From contig JAEYGZ010000027.1 in NCBI GenBank assembly GCA_023409535.1, positions 434,001 to 498,000 of the forward strand: DNA of 64,000 bases. The letters run 5' to 3'. Position numbers and translations under genes: made by a program. Below are positions 8,171 through 17,087 of the stretch, piece by piece (position 1 is the stretch's first letter; each line of letters begins with the position of its first letter). The notes below the pieces were generated by a model that had not been told where the DNA came from, made no database searches, and saw only the letters and a program-made list of their open reading frames with translations. Source of the DNA: Bacillota bacterium. Lineage in GTDB: Bacteria; Bacillota; Clostridia; Lachnospirales; Lachnospiraceae.

Positions 8171-8246
8171 ATGAATTGCATGCCGGGAGTAAATTGCATC
8201 TCAGGAGATAAATTGCTTACCGGGATATAATTGCATGCTGAGAAAT
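8171..8246 (+). repeat. 19-bp tandem repeat upstream of dihydropyrimidinase
   Basis: Four imperfect units start at 8171, 8190, 8209 and 8228, exactly 19 bases apart. Each is built on (T)AAATTGCAT followed by a G-rich part such as CCGGGAG or CAGGAGA. A weaker fifth unit may precede them at 8152. The array ends about 40 bases before the dihydropyrimidinase start codon, so it is in the leader or promoter region and may bind a regulator. Confidence 0.65.
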
Positions 8247-8287
8247 TTAATTTTCACGCATGTCTTCGGTAGAATGGAGGTTGAAGA

Positions 8288-9664
8288 ATGGATCTGCTCA
8301 TTAAAAACGGAATGATTATTACGGCAGAAGAATCCTTTGCAGCAGATATTGCAGTAAAGGACGGGAAGATCGTATGCATCGGTACAAATCTTTCCCTGAA
8401 GGCTGAAAAAACAGTGGATGCAACCGGTAAGCTGGTACTTCCGGGGGCGATTGATGTACATACCCATCTGGCGATGCCCTTTGGCGGTACGGTTTCCGCT
8501 GATGGTTATTTGTCGGGAACAAGAGCTGCTGCCTGCGGCGGTGTCACCACCGTATTTGATTACCCCATGCAGAGAAAAGGAAAGGGGATTCTTGAAACCG
8601 TGGAGGCAAGAAAGTCCATATGTGACCCGGAAGCCTGTGTGGATTATGCCTTTCACTGTATCATAACGGATCTGAACGGGGGAGAACTGCTTGAGGAATT
8701 TGAGGCGTCCGTGGCTTACGGCATTACCAGCTTTAAGTGCTTTCTGGTATATAAGAAGGAAGGTATGATGGTGGATGACGCAACCCTGATCAAGGTGCTG
8801 CAAAAGGCAAAGGAGGTTGGAGCCATTACCAATATCCATGCCGAGAATCCGGATGTCATTGATATGAATATCGAACGGTTCTTAAGGGAGGGCAAGACCT
8901 CTGCCTGGTATCATTACTTAAGCAGACCGGAGTTTGTGGAAGCGGAAGCCGATAAGAGAGCGGTCCACTGGGCAAAATCCATAGACGCACCTCTCTACAT
9001 CGTTCATATGGCAGATAAGGAAGGTCTGGAGGCGGCAGCGGAAGCAAAGCTGGCCGGCCATCCCATCTACATTGAGACCTGTCCGCAGTATCTGGAGTTC
9101 ACCAATGAGGTATACAAGCGGGAGGACGGCAGAAACTTTGTATGCTCCCCGCCCATGAAGGGCAAGGACAGCCAGGATGCCCTTTGGGCCGCCATCAGAC
9201 AGGGTACCGTTGACACTGTGGCTACAGATCATTGTCCGTTCCAAAGCTATGAGAAGGATTGGGGGAAGGATGACTTCACCAAGATTCCCAACGGCTGCGC
9301 CGGTATTGAGAATCTGTATCCTTATATGCTGTCGGCAGCCAATGACGGAAAGATCAGCTTTAACCGTGCAGTAGCGCTTTGCTCCACCAATCCTGCGAAG
9401 ATATTCGGTTGTGAGCAGAAGGGCTCTTTGGCGGTCGGTAAGGATGCGGATATTGTCCTCTATGATCCTGAGAAGTATTTCACCATATCCGTAAGTAATA
9501 TGCATTCCGATTATGACCATACCATCTGGGAAGGGAAAAAGCTGCACGGATATCCGGTGCAGACCTACGTCAGAGGAAGTTTGGTTTATGATAACGGTGA
9601 ATTTGTGGGCACTCCGGGTTACGGCCGGTTCATTAAGCGTAAGCCTGGGAAAGTGCATAGTTAG
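8288..9664 (+). CDS. hydA: Dihydropyrimidinase
   Basis: Zinc amidohydrolase that opens dihydrouracil or dihydrothymine to the N-carbamoyl-beta-amino acid. The metal-site residues are all visible: HTH at 58-60, the lysine of SFKCF at residue 150 (the position carboxylated in this family), H184 in NIHAEN, H240 in IVHMA, and D314 in ATDHCPF. At 458 residues it has family-typical length. The start follows GGAGG at about 8276-8280. Its neighbours are the dihydropyrimidine dehydrogenase, which begins three bases after its stop, and the amidohydrolase that removes the carbamoyl group. Hydantoinases and phenylhydantoinases belong to the same family, but this context makes the pyrimidine role much more likely. 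Confidence 0.93.
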   Translation: MDLLIKNGMIITAEESFAADIAVKDGKIVCIGTNLSLKAEKTVDATGKLVLPGAIDVHTHLAMPFGGTVSADGYLSGTRAAACGGVTTVFDYPMQRKGKGILETVEARKSICDPEACVDYAFHCIITDLNGGELLEEFEASVAYGITSFKCFLVYKKEGMMVDDATLIKVLQKAKEVGAITNIHAENPDVIDMNIERFLREGKTSAWYHYLSRPEFVEAEADKRAVHWAKSIDAPLYIVHMADKEGLEAAAEAKLAGHPIYIETCPQYLEFTNEVYKREDGRNFVCSPPMKGKDSQDALWAAIRQGTVDTVATDHCPFQSYEKDWGKDDFTKIPNGCAGIENLYPYMLSAANDGKISFNRAVALCSTNPAKIFGCEQKGSLAVGKDADIVLYDPEKYFTISVSNMHSDYDHTIWEGKKLHGYPVQTYVRGSLVYDNGEFVGTPGYGRFIKRKPGKVHS

Positions 9665-9666
9665 GA

Positions 9667-11211
9667 GTGATTGCCATCAGCAATATTGTTTATCGAGATG
9701 TCTCACTTATGGAAGAGACCGGAGCATGCCTGCTCTGTAATAATGCACCCTGCACAAAGGCTTGTCATCAGGGGATTCCCGTAGACACCATCCTCAGGTC
9801 CCTGCGGTTTGAGAATAAAACCGGAGCTGCGGGCCGTCTTCCGGAGGAGCTTCCTTGTAAATACTGCATCTCCAAGGACTGTATGGGAGCCTGTCTGAAG
9901 AATAAGATCAACCGTCCGGTTCCCATTGCGGATATTCTGGAGGAAGCTGCTTCTTATAAGAAGCTGAAGAAAAAGAAGGTGGACTTATCCATCAACTTTT
10001 GCGGAGTTAACTGTGAGAATCCCTTCTTCTTATCCTCCTCAGTGGTAGGAAGCAATTACAGGATGGTAGCCAAAGCTTTTGAGATGGGCTGGGCCGGAGT
10101 TGCCTTTAAGACCATTGGGACTTTTGTTCCCAGGGAGGTATCTCCCAGGTTTGATACACTCCGTAAGGAAGCGCTGCCCTTTGTAGGCTTTAAGAATATC
10201 GAACAGATCTCGGATCATACCATGGAGGAGAACATCGGCTTTATCAGGCAGTTGAAGAAGGAGTATCCGAAGAAGGTCATCATTGCCTCCATCATGGGAC
10301 AGACAGCACAGGAGTGGACCGATCTTGCCGGGCTGATGACGGAGGCTGGCTCGGATATTATCGAATGCAATTTCTCCTGTCCCCATATGGCGGCGGATGG
10401 TCTTGGCTCTGATGTGGGACAGAATCCGGAGCTTGTCCGTGAGTTTACAAAGGCTGCCAGAGAAGGGACTCATCTTCCGATTCTAGCGAAGATGACGCCG
10501 AATATCGGCAATATGGAGCTGCCGGCAATTGCAGCCATGGAGGCTGGCGCTACCGGAATTGCTGCCATTAATACAGTTAAAAGTATAATGAATGTGAATC
10601 TGGATACCTTTTCCTCCGGTCCTGATGTGGAGGGAAGGACCAGCGTGGGCGGTTATTCCGGCAAGGCGGTCAAACCCATCGCACTTCGCTTTATCCATGC
10701 CATGAAAAGCTGCGATAAATTAGCGGGGGTACCTGTCAGCGGTATGGGAGGAATTGAAAACTGGAAGGACGCCGCAGAATTTATGGCGCTGGGCTGTGAG
10801 AATATTCAGGTCACAACCTCAGTCATGCAATATGGCTACCGGATCATAGAGGATATGATAGATGGTACGGAGCTCTACCTGAGCGCCCAGGGGTATCACA
10901 GCATTACGGAGATTGTCGGCAAGGCGCTGCCGCAGATAATACCGGCGGAGGAGCTGAACCGGGACAGCATCTGCTATCCCAAATTCGTCAGAAGCCGTTG
11001 TGTCGGCTGCGGCCGTTGTTATCTCTCCTGCTATGACGGAGGACACCAGGCACTGACCCAGGATAAGGATACCGGTAAACCGAAGCTGAATGCGGGGAAA
11101 TGTGTGGGCTGTCATCTATGCGTCATGGTATGCCCGGTACAGGCCATAACCCAGGGAACCAGAGTTGCAAAGCGCAGAGCCTCGGAGTTAGAGCAGCCAG
11201 CAATGCTGTGA
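9667..11211 (+). CDS. preA: Dihydropyrimidine dehydrogenase PreA with fused N-terminal Fe-S domain
   Basis: Reduces uracil or thymine to the dihydro form. The core (about residues 105-420) is the FMN-binding dihydroorotate-dehydrogenase-like barrel of PreA, with NFSCPH, LAKMTPNIG, INTVKS and GYSGKAVKPIALRFI. The C-terminal tail carries two CX2CX2CX3C 4Fe-4S motifs, at about 445-455 and 479-489. Unlike PreA of E. coli, as I remember it, this protein also has about 100 residues in front, with two CX2CX4CX3C quartets (Cys21/24/29/33 and Cys64/67/72/76). These match the N-terminal Fe-S domain of PreT and of mammalian DPD. The FAD and NAD(P)H domains that normally lie between are absent. The start is uncertain: GTG at 9667 overlaps the only AGGAG (9663-9667). 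Confidence 0.92.
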   Translation: MIAISNIVYRDVSLMEETGACLLCNNAPCTKACHQGIPVDTILRSLRFENKTGAAGRLPEELPCKYCISKDCMGACLKNKINRPVPIADILEEAASYKKLKKKKVDLSINFCGVNCENPFFLSSSVVGSNYRMVAKAFEMGWAGVAFKTIGTFVPREVSPRFDTLRKEALPFVGFKNIEQISDHTMEENIGFIRQLKKEYPKKVIIASIMGQTAQEWTDLAGLMTEAGSDIIECNFSCPHMAADGLGSDVGQNPELVREFTKAAREGTHLPILAKMTPNIGNMELPAIAAMEAGATGIAAINTVKSIMNVNLDTFSSGPDVEGRTSVGGYSGKAVKPIALRFIHAMKSCDKLAGVPVSGMGGIENWKDAAEFMALGCENIQVTTSVMQYGYRIIEDMIDGTELYLSAQGYHSITEIVGKALPQIIPAEELNRDSICYPKFVRSRCVGCGRCYLSCYDGGHQALTQDKDTGKPKLNAGKCVGCHLCVMVCPVQAITQGTRVAKRRASELEQPAML

Positions 11212-11243
11212 AAGCGGCGCAGCTTCAAGCTAGGAAGAAAGGG

Positions 11244-12482
11244 ATGAGTATTACTATGGAAACCTGTAGTTATGAAAGAATGGAAGAAAAGATTAACGCG
11301 TTTAGCCGTTTCGGAGATACCGGAAAGGGAGGCATCACCAGATTCTCACTGTCACCGGAAGCAATCCGGGCCAGGCAGGAATTTAAGAGGCGGATGGAAG
11401 CCCTGGGTGCAACCGTCGTAACCGATGATATGGCCAATCTATATGCCACCCTGCCCGGTACGGAGGACCTTCCTGCTATTTTGTCCGGATCCCACCTGGA
11501 TTCCGTAAGACAGGGCGGAAATTATGACGGAGTACTGGGGGTTCTGACTGCTATGGAGGTTGCTGAGGCACTTGTTACACAAAGTATTCCTCACAGACAT
11601 CCTTATACGGTTGTGGTATGGACCAACGAGGAAGGCGCGCGTTTTGAACCGGCCATGATGTCCTCGGGGGTTATCTGCGGGAAATTCAATAAGGAAGAAA
11701 TGCTGGCTTCCGCTGCCAAGGATATTCCCGGTTATACCTTCGGGGAAGCCTTGAAGGAAAGCGGATTTGAGGGAGAGGAAGCAAACCGGATCAACCCGGC
11801 AAAGTGTAAAGCACTGGTGGAGCTGCATATCGAACAGGGGCCGGTACTGGAGACTGAGGGCATAGATATCGGTGTACTGGAGGGAGTGTGCGGTATGATC
11901 AATTATGAATTTACCCTGTCCGGCCAGGCAGGACACGCGGGAACCACACCTATGAAGTACCGTAAGGATGCCCTGTATGCTGCCGCAAGAACAATCCAGT
12001 ATCTTCATGACGAGCTGGATCAACTGGATGACAGGCTGGTATATACCACAGGAAAGATTTCCTGTCATCCGAACATTCATACCATCATACCGGATGAAGT
12101 GAAATTCACGCTGGATGCAAGGCATCAGGATCCCGCGGTGATTAACCAGGTGCTTCAGATCATTCAGAGCCTTCCGCAGGAGATTGAAAAATGCTCCTTA
12201 ACCTATGCCAGTGCATGGACTAGAAATACGGTAACCTTTACACCGGAGCTTGTGGATATCGTGGAGAGGAGCGCGCAGGAGCTGGGGTATTCCAACAGGC
12301 GTATCTACAGCGGCCCGGGTCACGATGCTCAGTATCTCATTGATATCGTACCGGCTACAATGATTTTCGTACCCAGTGTGGGAGGACACAGTCATTGTGA
12401 GCTGGAATTCACACCGGCTGCCAATTGCCATAAGGGCGCCAATGTATTATTACAGACCATCCTATCCATTGACAAACTATAG
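11244..12482 (+). CDS. M20-family N-carbamoyl-amino acid amidohydrolase (beta-ureidopropionase type)
   Basis: Hydrolyses N-carbamoyl-beta-alanine (or its methyl analogue) to the beta-amino acid, CO2 and ammonia, the third step of reductive pyrimidine breakdown. Metal and catalytic motifs of the hydantoinase/carbamoylase branch of M20 are present: GSHLDSV, GGNYDGVLGVL, WTNEEGARF, ELHIEQGPVLE, GQAGHAGTTPM and GHSHCE. The ATG at 11244 follows AGGA at 11232-11235; the frame is open further upstream, into the preA gene. The 412-residue length is normal. Allantoate amidohydrolases and L-carbamoylases look similar, so the substrate rests on the adjacent dihydropyrimidinase and PreA genes. Confidence 0.9.
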   Translation: MSITMETCSYERMEEKINAFSRFGDTGKGGITRFSLSPEAIRARQEFKRRMEALGATVVTDDMANLYATLPGTEDLPAILSGSHLDSVRQGGNYDGVLGVLTAMEVAEALVTQSIPHRHPYTVVVWTNEEGARFEPAMMSSGVICGKFNKEEMLASAAKDIPGYTFGEALKESGFEGEEANRINPAKCKALVELHIEQGPVLETEGIDIGVLEGVCGMINYEFTLSGQAGHAGTTPMKYRKDALYAAARTIQYLHDELDQLDDRLVYTTGKISCHPNIHTIIPDEVKFTLDARHQDPAVINQVLQIIQSLPQEIEKCSLTYASAWTRNTVTFTPELVDIVERSAQELGYSNRRIYSGPGHDAQYLIDIVPATMIFVPSVGGHSHCELEFTPAANCHKGANVLLQTILSIDKL

Positions 12483-12581
12483 AGATACAAAATCCCGGGT
12501 AACCGATGCCATATGCCTTGAGAATAACGGATAAAAGGGAGAATATGGTTCGGGATATCCGGGATTGCTTTATTGACCATC

Positions 12582-15116
12582 TTAAATGTAAGATATCTCA
12601 ATCAATTGTATTTCGTGCGGAGTGAGGAGACGCTCTAAATAATAAGTTCCTTCTATCAGTTCAATTGCTTCCCTGTAGCGGGGAACAGACCGGTCCCTTA
12701 AATAGGTTATATTTTCCGGTGTCATATTCTTTGGAAACCCCATATCAGCCCAGGTGTCGAAGGCGCTTCCCTGACTTTGGCTGACAGTCCGTTCCGTAAT
12801 CCGGTAGCTGGAGCTTCGAAGTCCGGTAAGGGTAAGCTGCAGGATTTTATTATTATTGTTCTGATAGATACCATACCGGCCTGTCTCGCTGATGCCGGAA
12901 TGATCCATGCTGCAATAGAGAGGATCATAGTGGCAATAGTTATATAATAGAATCTGATATCCGTCTGCATTGGATGTGATATAGTAACCGGGACCTGAGG
13001 ATATTTTGTCGTATCCAAGGCGGCTTAAGAGGGTAAAGGCATGATAGCCTGCCTTTTTTATACCGTTTGCCGTAATTACCCCCAGCCCTCCGTGAAAACA
13101 TTCCTCAGGTAAAGCGAATTCCTCGATATAATCTGTAATCGTCCAATAACCGAAGCCATTGACAGCATCCATATTTTCCAGAATGTTTTTAACAATATAG
13201 GAAGCCATAAAAAGAGTGTCACGGCTCAAATCACGGTGTGATGGGCTTGCATTCCATTCGGTCATACACATATTATCCGCATGATAATTGTAACCGGAAA
13301 CCTGCTCCTTTAGATGCCTGAGAGTATTTTTTAAGTAATCGGGGTCATTGGATAATACCCCCCTGCTCTTACCCTGATAAAAGGATCTGGGGATTTCATC
13401 CAAACCAAAGTTAAGCATATAGCAGTGGAAGGTAAAAAAATCAGGGAGGCAGCTGTGGGATTTACAGTATTCAAAATAACGGGTCAGCCATTGGGAGATA
13501 TCAGATAAATTACATACGGCAGGACCCCCAATCTTTAATCCGGCGGATATACTTTTGATGGTCATATAGGAGCGGGCATAGAAAAAAAGGTAATCCTCCT
13601 CGGAATCATACCAGAACATATCCGTCATATCAGGCTCGTTCCAAAATTCAAAATACCATTCTTCGACCTGGGTAAGCCCATACTTATCAACATAGTGAAG
13701 AATGAAATTTCTGATCAGAAAGCACCACTTCTCCATATCATCAGGCATGCTGATGCAGCTTGGTCTGTTTGAAAAGACAGTATGGCTGCTTTTTGCCAGC
13801 AGGGTGGGCATAAAGCTCAGCTCAATAAAGGGCTTTAAGTTTATTGTATATAAAAAATCAATCACCTTGTCTATACAGGCAAAATTAAGAACCGGGTTGC
13901 CGTCTGGATCCTCATGATAAACCATCATTTCATCATCAAATATTCCATGAAATCTGATATAACGAAACCCGATTTCCTTCTGAACCATGAAGAGCTGCCC
14001 TTGAATTACGGGATTGAGGACATCCTTCGCCTTTCCGATCGTCATAAGATTCCTCCAGGTATGAGCTATCCTGGAGGTTTTCTTTGAAAGATCCGCCTCA
14101 CCGGCAGGAAGGACAACAGAATTTGCCATGGAATCGGGTATGGTATTCTCCTGGTTCCAGCCAAGAAATTTATATAGACCGGTAAATATATCAAAATTGG
14201 CCAATTCAAAATAATTATTTGTTTTTGGTGCGGAAACCTGGTTGGGTCCATAAAGAAATTCATAATCGGCCTTCGCCTTTTTGCGGTAAAGGCTCGGTGC
14301 TTCCTTGTAGGTTTCCTTGAAGGCATACAGAAAGGAATTCGTATTGGGAAACCCATTATCATAGGAAAGCTGTGATATGGATTTATCCGTATAGAGCAAT
14401 TCATTGACTGCATGCTCCAGACGAAGCCGGATCATATACTCCTTAAAAGAGGAGCCGACATACTTTTTGAAAAACCGGGAGATATAGGAGACTGATAAGT
14501 ATTCCTTATCTGCCAGATCCTTTAATGTAATATCCGCTTTATAGTTTTCGTGAAGAAAATGTATGATATTGGAAAGCCGCGGCATGTATTTATCGCTTTC
14601 ACTGATAGGCTGCTGCCGTTTCGCAGCCTTAAAATATACGAAAAGCTGATACAAAAGCTCAAAAAGATAACTCTGTAATTTGAGCTCAAAGCATGCAGAT
14701 CTGTTATTATACACCCACATCATCTGTGCCAGAAGCTTTCTGATATGATTCAGATGCAGATGCTTTCCGTCAATGCAGGAATTGCAGGACAAACGGATGC
14801 CCTGAAAGGCGGAATATTTACCCAGCCAGTCATTTGAAATCTGTAAAGCCAGGACTAAATTTGCGTTCCTGGCACTGGTTGTATGAATTTCATTGGGATT
14901 AATTACAATGATATCTTCCTGTTGCAGCTGAAAGACGGAATTTCCAATACCGATATGAATGGTGCCGTCAAGAACAAACAGGATTTCCAGGGCATCATGC
15001 CAGTGGTTTTGCGTATAATTCAAATTATGGACAAAAATCCTGAATGGAATATCACTGTTAAACTGAATATTTTCAAAAATATAATCCAAAAATTCATGCC
15101 CCCTTCCATAATGCAT
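12582..15116 (-). CDS. AraC-family regulator fused to a GH39 glycosidase domain
   Basis: A large (844-residue) protein with a cupin-like sensor at about residues 25-100 (HWHDALEILFVLDG, NPNEIH) and a double AraC helix-turn-helix at about 180-285 (LKDLADKEYLSVSYISRFFKK, ISQLSYDNGFPNTNSF). From about 350 to the end follows a GH39 beta-xylosidase-like domain. Both expected GH39 acid residues seem present: E494 in WNEPD and E620 in CMTEW. The domain therefore may still bind or cut sugar rather than being a dead sensor. The ATG at 15116 has only a weak ribosome site. A TTG at codon 10 (15089) follows GGAAGGGGG and could be the true start. It faces away from the GH3 gene at 15264, its probable target. 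Its 3' end is convergent with the pyrimidine cluster. Confidence 0.85.
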   Translation of the reverse strand: MHYGRGHEFLDYIFENIQFNSDIPFRIFVHNLNYTQNHWHDALEILFVLDGTIHIGIGNSVFQLQQEDIIVINPNEIHTTSARNANLVLALQISNDWLGKYSAFQGIRLSCNSCIDGKHLHLNHIRKLLAQMMWVYNNRSACFELKLQSYLFELLYQLFVYFKAAKRQQPISESDKYMPRLSNIIHFLHENYKADITLKDLADKEYLSVSYISRFFKKYVGSSFKEYMIRLRLEHAVNELLYTDKSISQLSYDNGFPNTNSFLYAFKETYKEAPSLYRKKAKADYEFLYGPNQVSAPKTNNYFELANFDIFTGLYKFLGWNQENTIPDSMANSVVLPAGEADLSKKTSRIAHTWRNLMTIGKAKDVLNPVIQGQLFMVQKEIGFRYIRFHGIFDDEMMVYHEDPDGNPVLNFACIDKVIDFLYTINLKPFIELSFMPTLLAKSSHTVFSNRPSCISMPDDMEKWCFLIRNFILHYVDKYGLTQVEEWYFEFWNEPDMTDMFWYDSEEDYLFFYARSYMTIKSISAGLKIGGPAVCNLSDISQWLTRYFEYCKSHSCLPDFFTFHCYMLNFGLDEIPRSFYQGKSRGVLSNDPDYLKNTLRHLKEQVSGYNYHADNMCMTEWNASPSHRDLSRDTLFMASYIVKNILENMDAVNGFGYWTITDYIEEFALPEECFHGGLGVITANGIKKAGYHAFTLLSRLGYDKISSGPGYYITSNADGYQILLYNYCHYDPLYCSMDHSGISETGRYGIYQNNNNKILQLTLTGLRSSSYRITERTVSQSQGSAFDTWADMGFPKNMTPENITYLRDRSVPRYREAIELIEGTYYLERLLTPHEIQLIEISYI

Positions 15117-15263
15117 AATTCATTATATCAACTCTTGGGACAGGCTACAATCTGAAGTCAAAAAATAATGCGGAATAGGACAATTAAGAGGGGGAAGCTT
15201 TTCCTGAATCCTATTATAATGGGCTTGAAGTTATTTTATCATATTTGGAAGGAGTACTGCCGA

Positions 15264-16967
15264 ATGGTTAATTTAAGAGAAAACCCCTATTATCTTGGTG
15301 ATGAGGAGATACAATGGGTGGAGACTACGCTGGCCGGAATGAGTGAAGAGGAAAAGCTTGGACAGCTGTTTTGCTTAATTGCATATTCTGATAGTCAGAA
15401 TTTAAAAAATTTTACTGAAAAATACAAACCCGGAGGACTAATGTGCAGGCCAATGGCCGCAAAAGAGGTTGTTGAAACGGTACGTATCCTGCAGGAGAGC
15501 TCTAAGATTCCGATGCTGATCTCAGCAAATCTGGAAAAGGGCGGCAATGGCATTGCGGAAGAAGGAACCTTTATCGGCTCGCAAATGCAGGTCGCAGCCA
15601 CGGATGACGATAGCATGGCTTATAAGCTGGGTGTCGTATGCGGCAGGGAGGGCTCCGCAGTGGGTGCAAACTGGGCTTTTGCACCGATCATAGACATAGA
15701 TTATAATTTTAGAAATCCGATTACCAATACACGTACCCTTGGTTCCGATCCTGACAGAGTCCGTAGAATGGGAGTGCAATACGTGAAAGGAGTTCAGGAA
15801 CAAGGTGTAGCAGCTTCGATTAAGCATTTTCCCGGGGACGGTATGGATGAACGGGACCAGCATCTGGTTGCTTCCATTAATTCCATGTCCTGTGAGGATT
15901 GGGATCATACTTATGGAGCGGCATATCGGGCATGTATCGATGCAGGGGCCATGACGGTCATGGTAGGACATATCCTTCAGCCTGCATATACAAAAAGGTT
16001 TCACCCTGAAATTGAGGATAAGGATATACTACCGGCATCCCTGTCCTATGAACTTGTAACAAAGCTCTTAAAGGAACAGTTAGGCTTTAACGGCCTTGTT
16101 GTTACGGATGCTTCCACCATGGCCGGAATGGTCATTCCCATGAACCGGGAACAGGCTGTACCCCAGGCGATAGCTGCAGGCTGCGATATGTTTTTGTTTA
16201 CCAAGAATCTTGACGAAGATTATGAATATATGCGCAAAGGGATCAGAGACGGCATCATTACGCAGGAAAGGCTCAAGGATGCCTTGACAAGAATACTTGG
16301 CCTTAAAGCTGCATTAAAGCTTCCGGTAAAGCAAAGGGAAGGAAGCCTGCTTCCCTCCTATGATGAAGCAATGAAGAAAATCGGAGTCCGGGAGCATAAG
16401 GAATGGGCAGCGGAATGTGCCGACAAAGCGATAACCTTAGTTAAGGAAGAACAGGGTGTATTACCGCTGTCACCCGGGAAATATAAGAAGGTTTTGTATT
16501 ATGATATCGAGAGTCAGCAGGGAGTGGCTTATTCCGTCAGAGCAGGTGTTGCGGAAAAGGTGAAGAACCTGCTCATTGAGGAAGGCTTCGATCTGGATGT
16601 GTTTGTGCCTAATCAGGGCTTCGAGGGATTAGCTGCCAGATATGGCGAGATACTCGAAAAATATGATCTGATTATCTATCTTGCTAATATGGCGACAAAG
16701 AGCAACCAGACAACCGTGAGAATAGAATGGGCCCAGCCAATGGGAGCAAATGTTCCGGTTTATATGAATGTTATCCCCACTGTATTTATTTCGGTGGAGA
16801 ATCCCTACCATCTGATCGATGTACCCAGAGTGAAAACTTACATTAATACTTACAGTTCCAACGATCATGTTTTAAAAGCACTGGTTGACAAGCTTGTGGG
16901 AAGATCCGGGTTTAAGGGAAAAAGCCCTGTGGATGCTTTTTGCGGCATGTGGGATACAAGGCTGTAA
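15264..16967 (+). CDS. Glycoside hydrolase family 3 protein
   Basis: Probable intracellular exo-glycosidase; no signal peptide is seen. The GH3 N-terminal barrel is clear: KHFPGDG at about 187-193, as in NagZ-type beta-N-acetylhexosaminidases, and LVVTDAS with Asp282 as the expected nucleophile. A C-terminal alpha/beta part follows from about residue 380 to 560. The start at 15264 follows AAGGAG (15249-15254); the frame is open upstream to 15168 without a good site. The sugar could be an N-acetylhexosamine or another beta-glycoside. It lies divergent from the AraC-GH39 regulator, which suggests joint control. Confidence 0.85.
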   Translation: MVNLRENPYYLGDEEIQWVETTLAGMSEEEKLGQLFCLIAYSDSQNLKNFTEKYKPGGLMCRPMAAKEVVETVRILQESSKIPMLISANLEKGGNGIAEEGTFIGSQMQVAATDDDSMAYKLGVVCGREGSAVGANWAFAPIIDIDYNFRNPITNTRTLGSDPDRVRRMGVQYVKGVQEQGVAASIKHFPGDGMDERDQHLVASINSMSCEDWDHTYGAAYRACIDAGAMTVMVGHILQPAYTKRFHPEIEDKDILPASLSYELVTKLLKEQLGFNGLVVTDASTMAGMVIPMNREQAVPQAIAAGCDMFLFTKNLDEDYEYMRKGIRDGIITQERLKDALTRILGLKAALKLPVKQREGSLLPSYDEAMKKIGVREHKEWAAECADKAITLVKEEQGVLPLSPGKYKKVLYYDIESQQGVAYSVRAGVAEKVKNLLIEEGFDLDVFVPNQGFEGLAARYGEILEKYDLIIYLANMATKSNQTTVRIEWAQPMGANVPVYMNVIPTVFISVENPYHLIDVPRVKTYINTYSSNDHVLKALVDKLVGRSGFKGKSPVDAFCGMWDTRL

Positions 16968-16972
16968 AGCAT

Positions 16973-17059
16973 TTAAGGATACGATTTATTTTTCAGGCGA
17001 TATTCCATGGGAGTATCGCCTGTTATTTTATTGAATACAGTCTGAAAATAACTCTGAGG
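16973..17059 (-). pseudogene. C-terminal fragment of an AraC-family regulator
   Basis: The minus strand encodes about 28 residues ending in SYFQTVFNKITGDTPMEYR and a stop codon. This is the end of an AraC helix-turn-helix domain. It closely resembles, in protein and in DNA, the last residues of the intact regulator at 42775-43971 (SYFQTVFKKMNGDTPMEYR). No AraC-like sequence continues upstream in the same frame, where the response regulator gene ends at 17088. It is probably the stump of a deleted or recombined regulator gene. Confidence 0.7.
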
Positions 17060-17087
17060 GGGAAGGAAAGATAAATTATGCAAAAAA

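Noticed and set aside
4102..8246. The two short tandem arrays (4102-4179 and 8171-8246) as CRISPR
   Set aside because: The units are directly adjacent with no unique spacers, and no cas gene is present.
12491..12566. AATCCCGG and CCGGGATT pair between convergent genes as a terminator
   Set aside because: The 8-base arms are 60 bases apart with no T tract, so a stable hairpin is unlikely.
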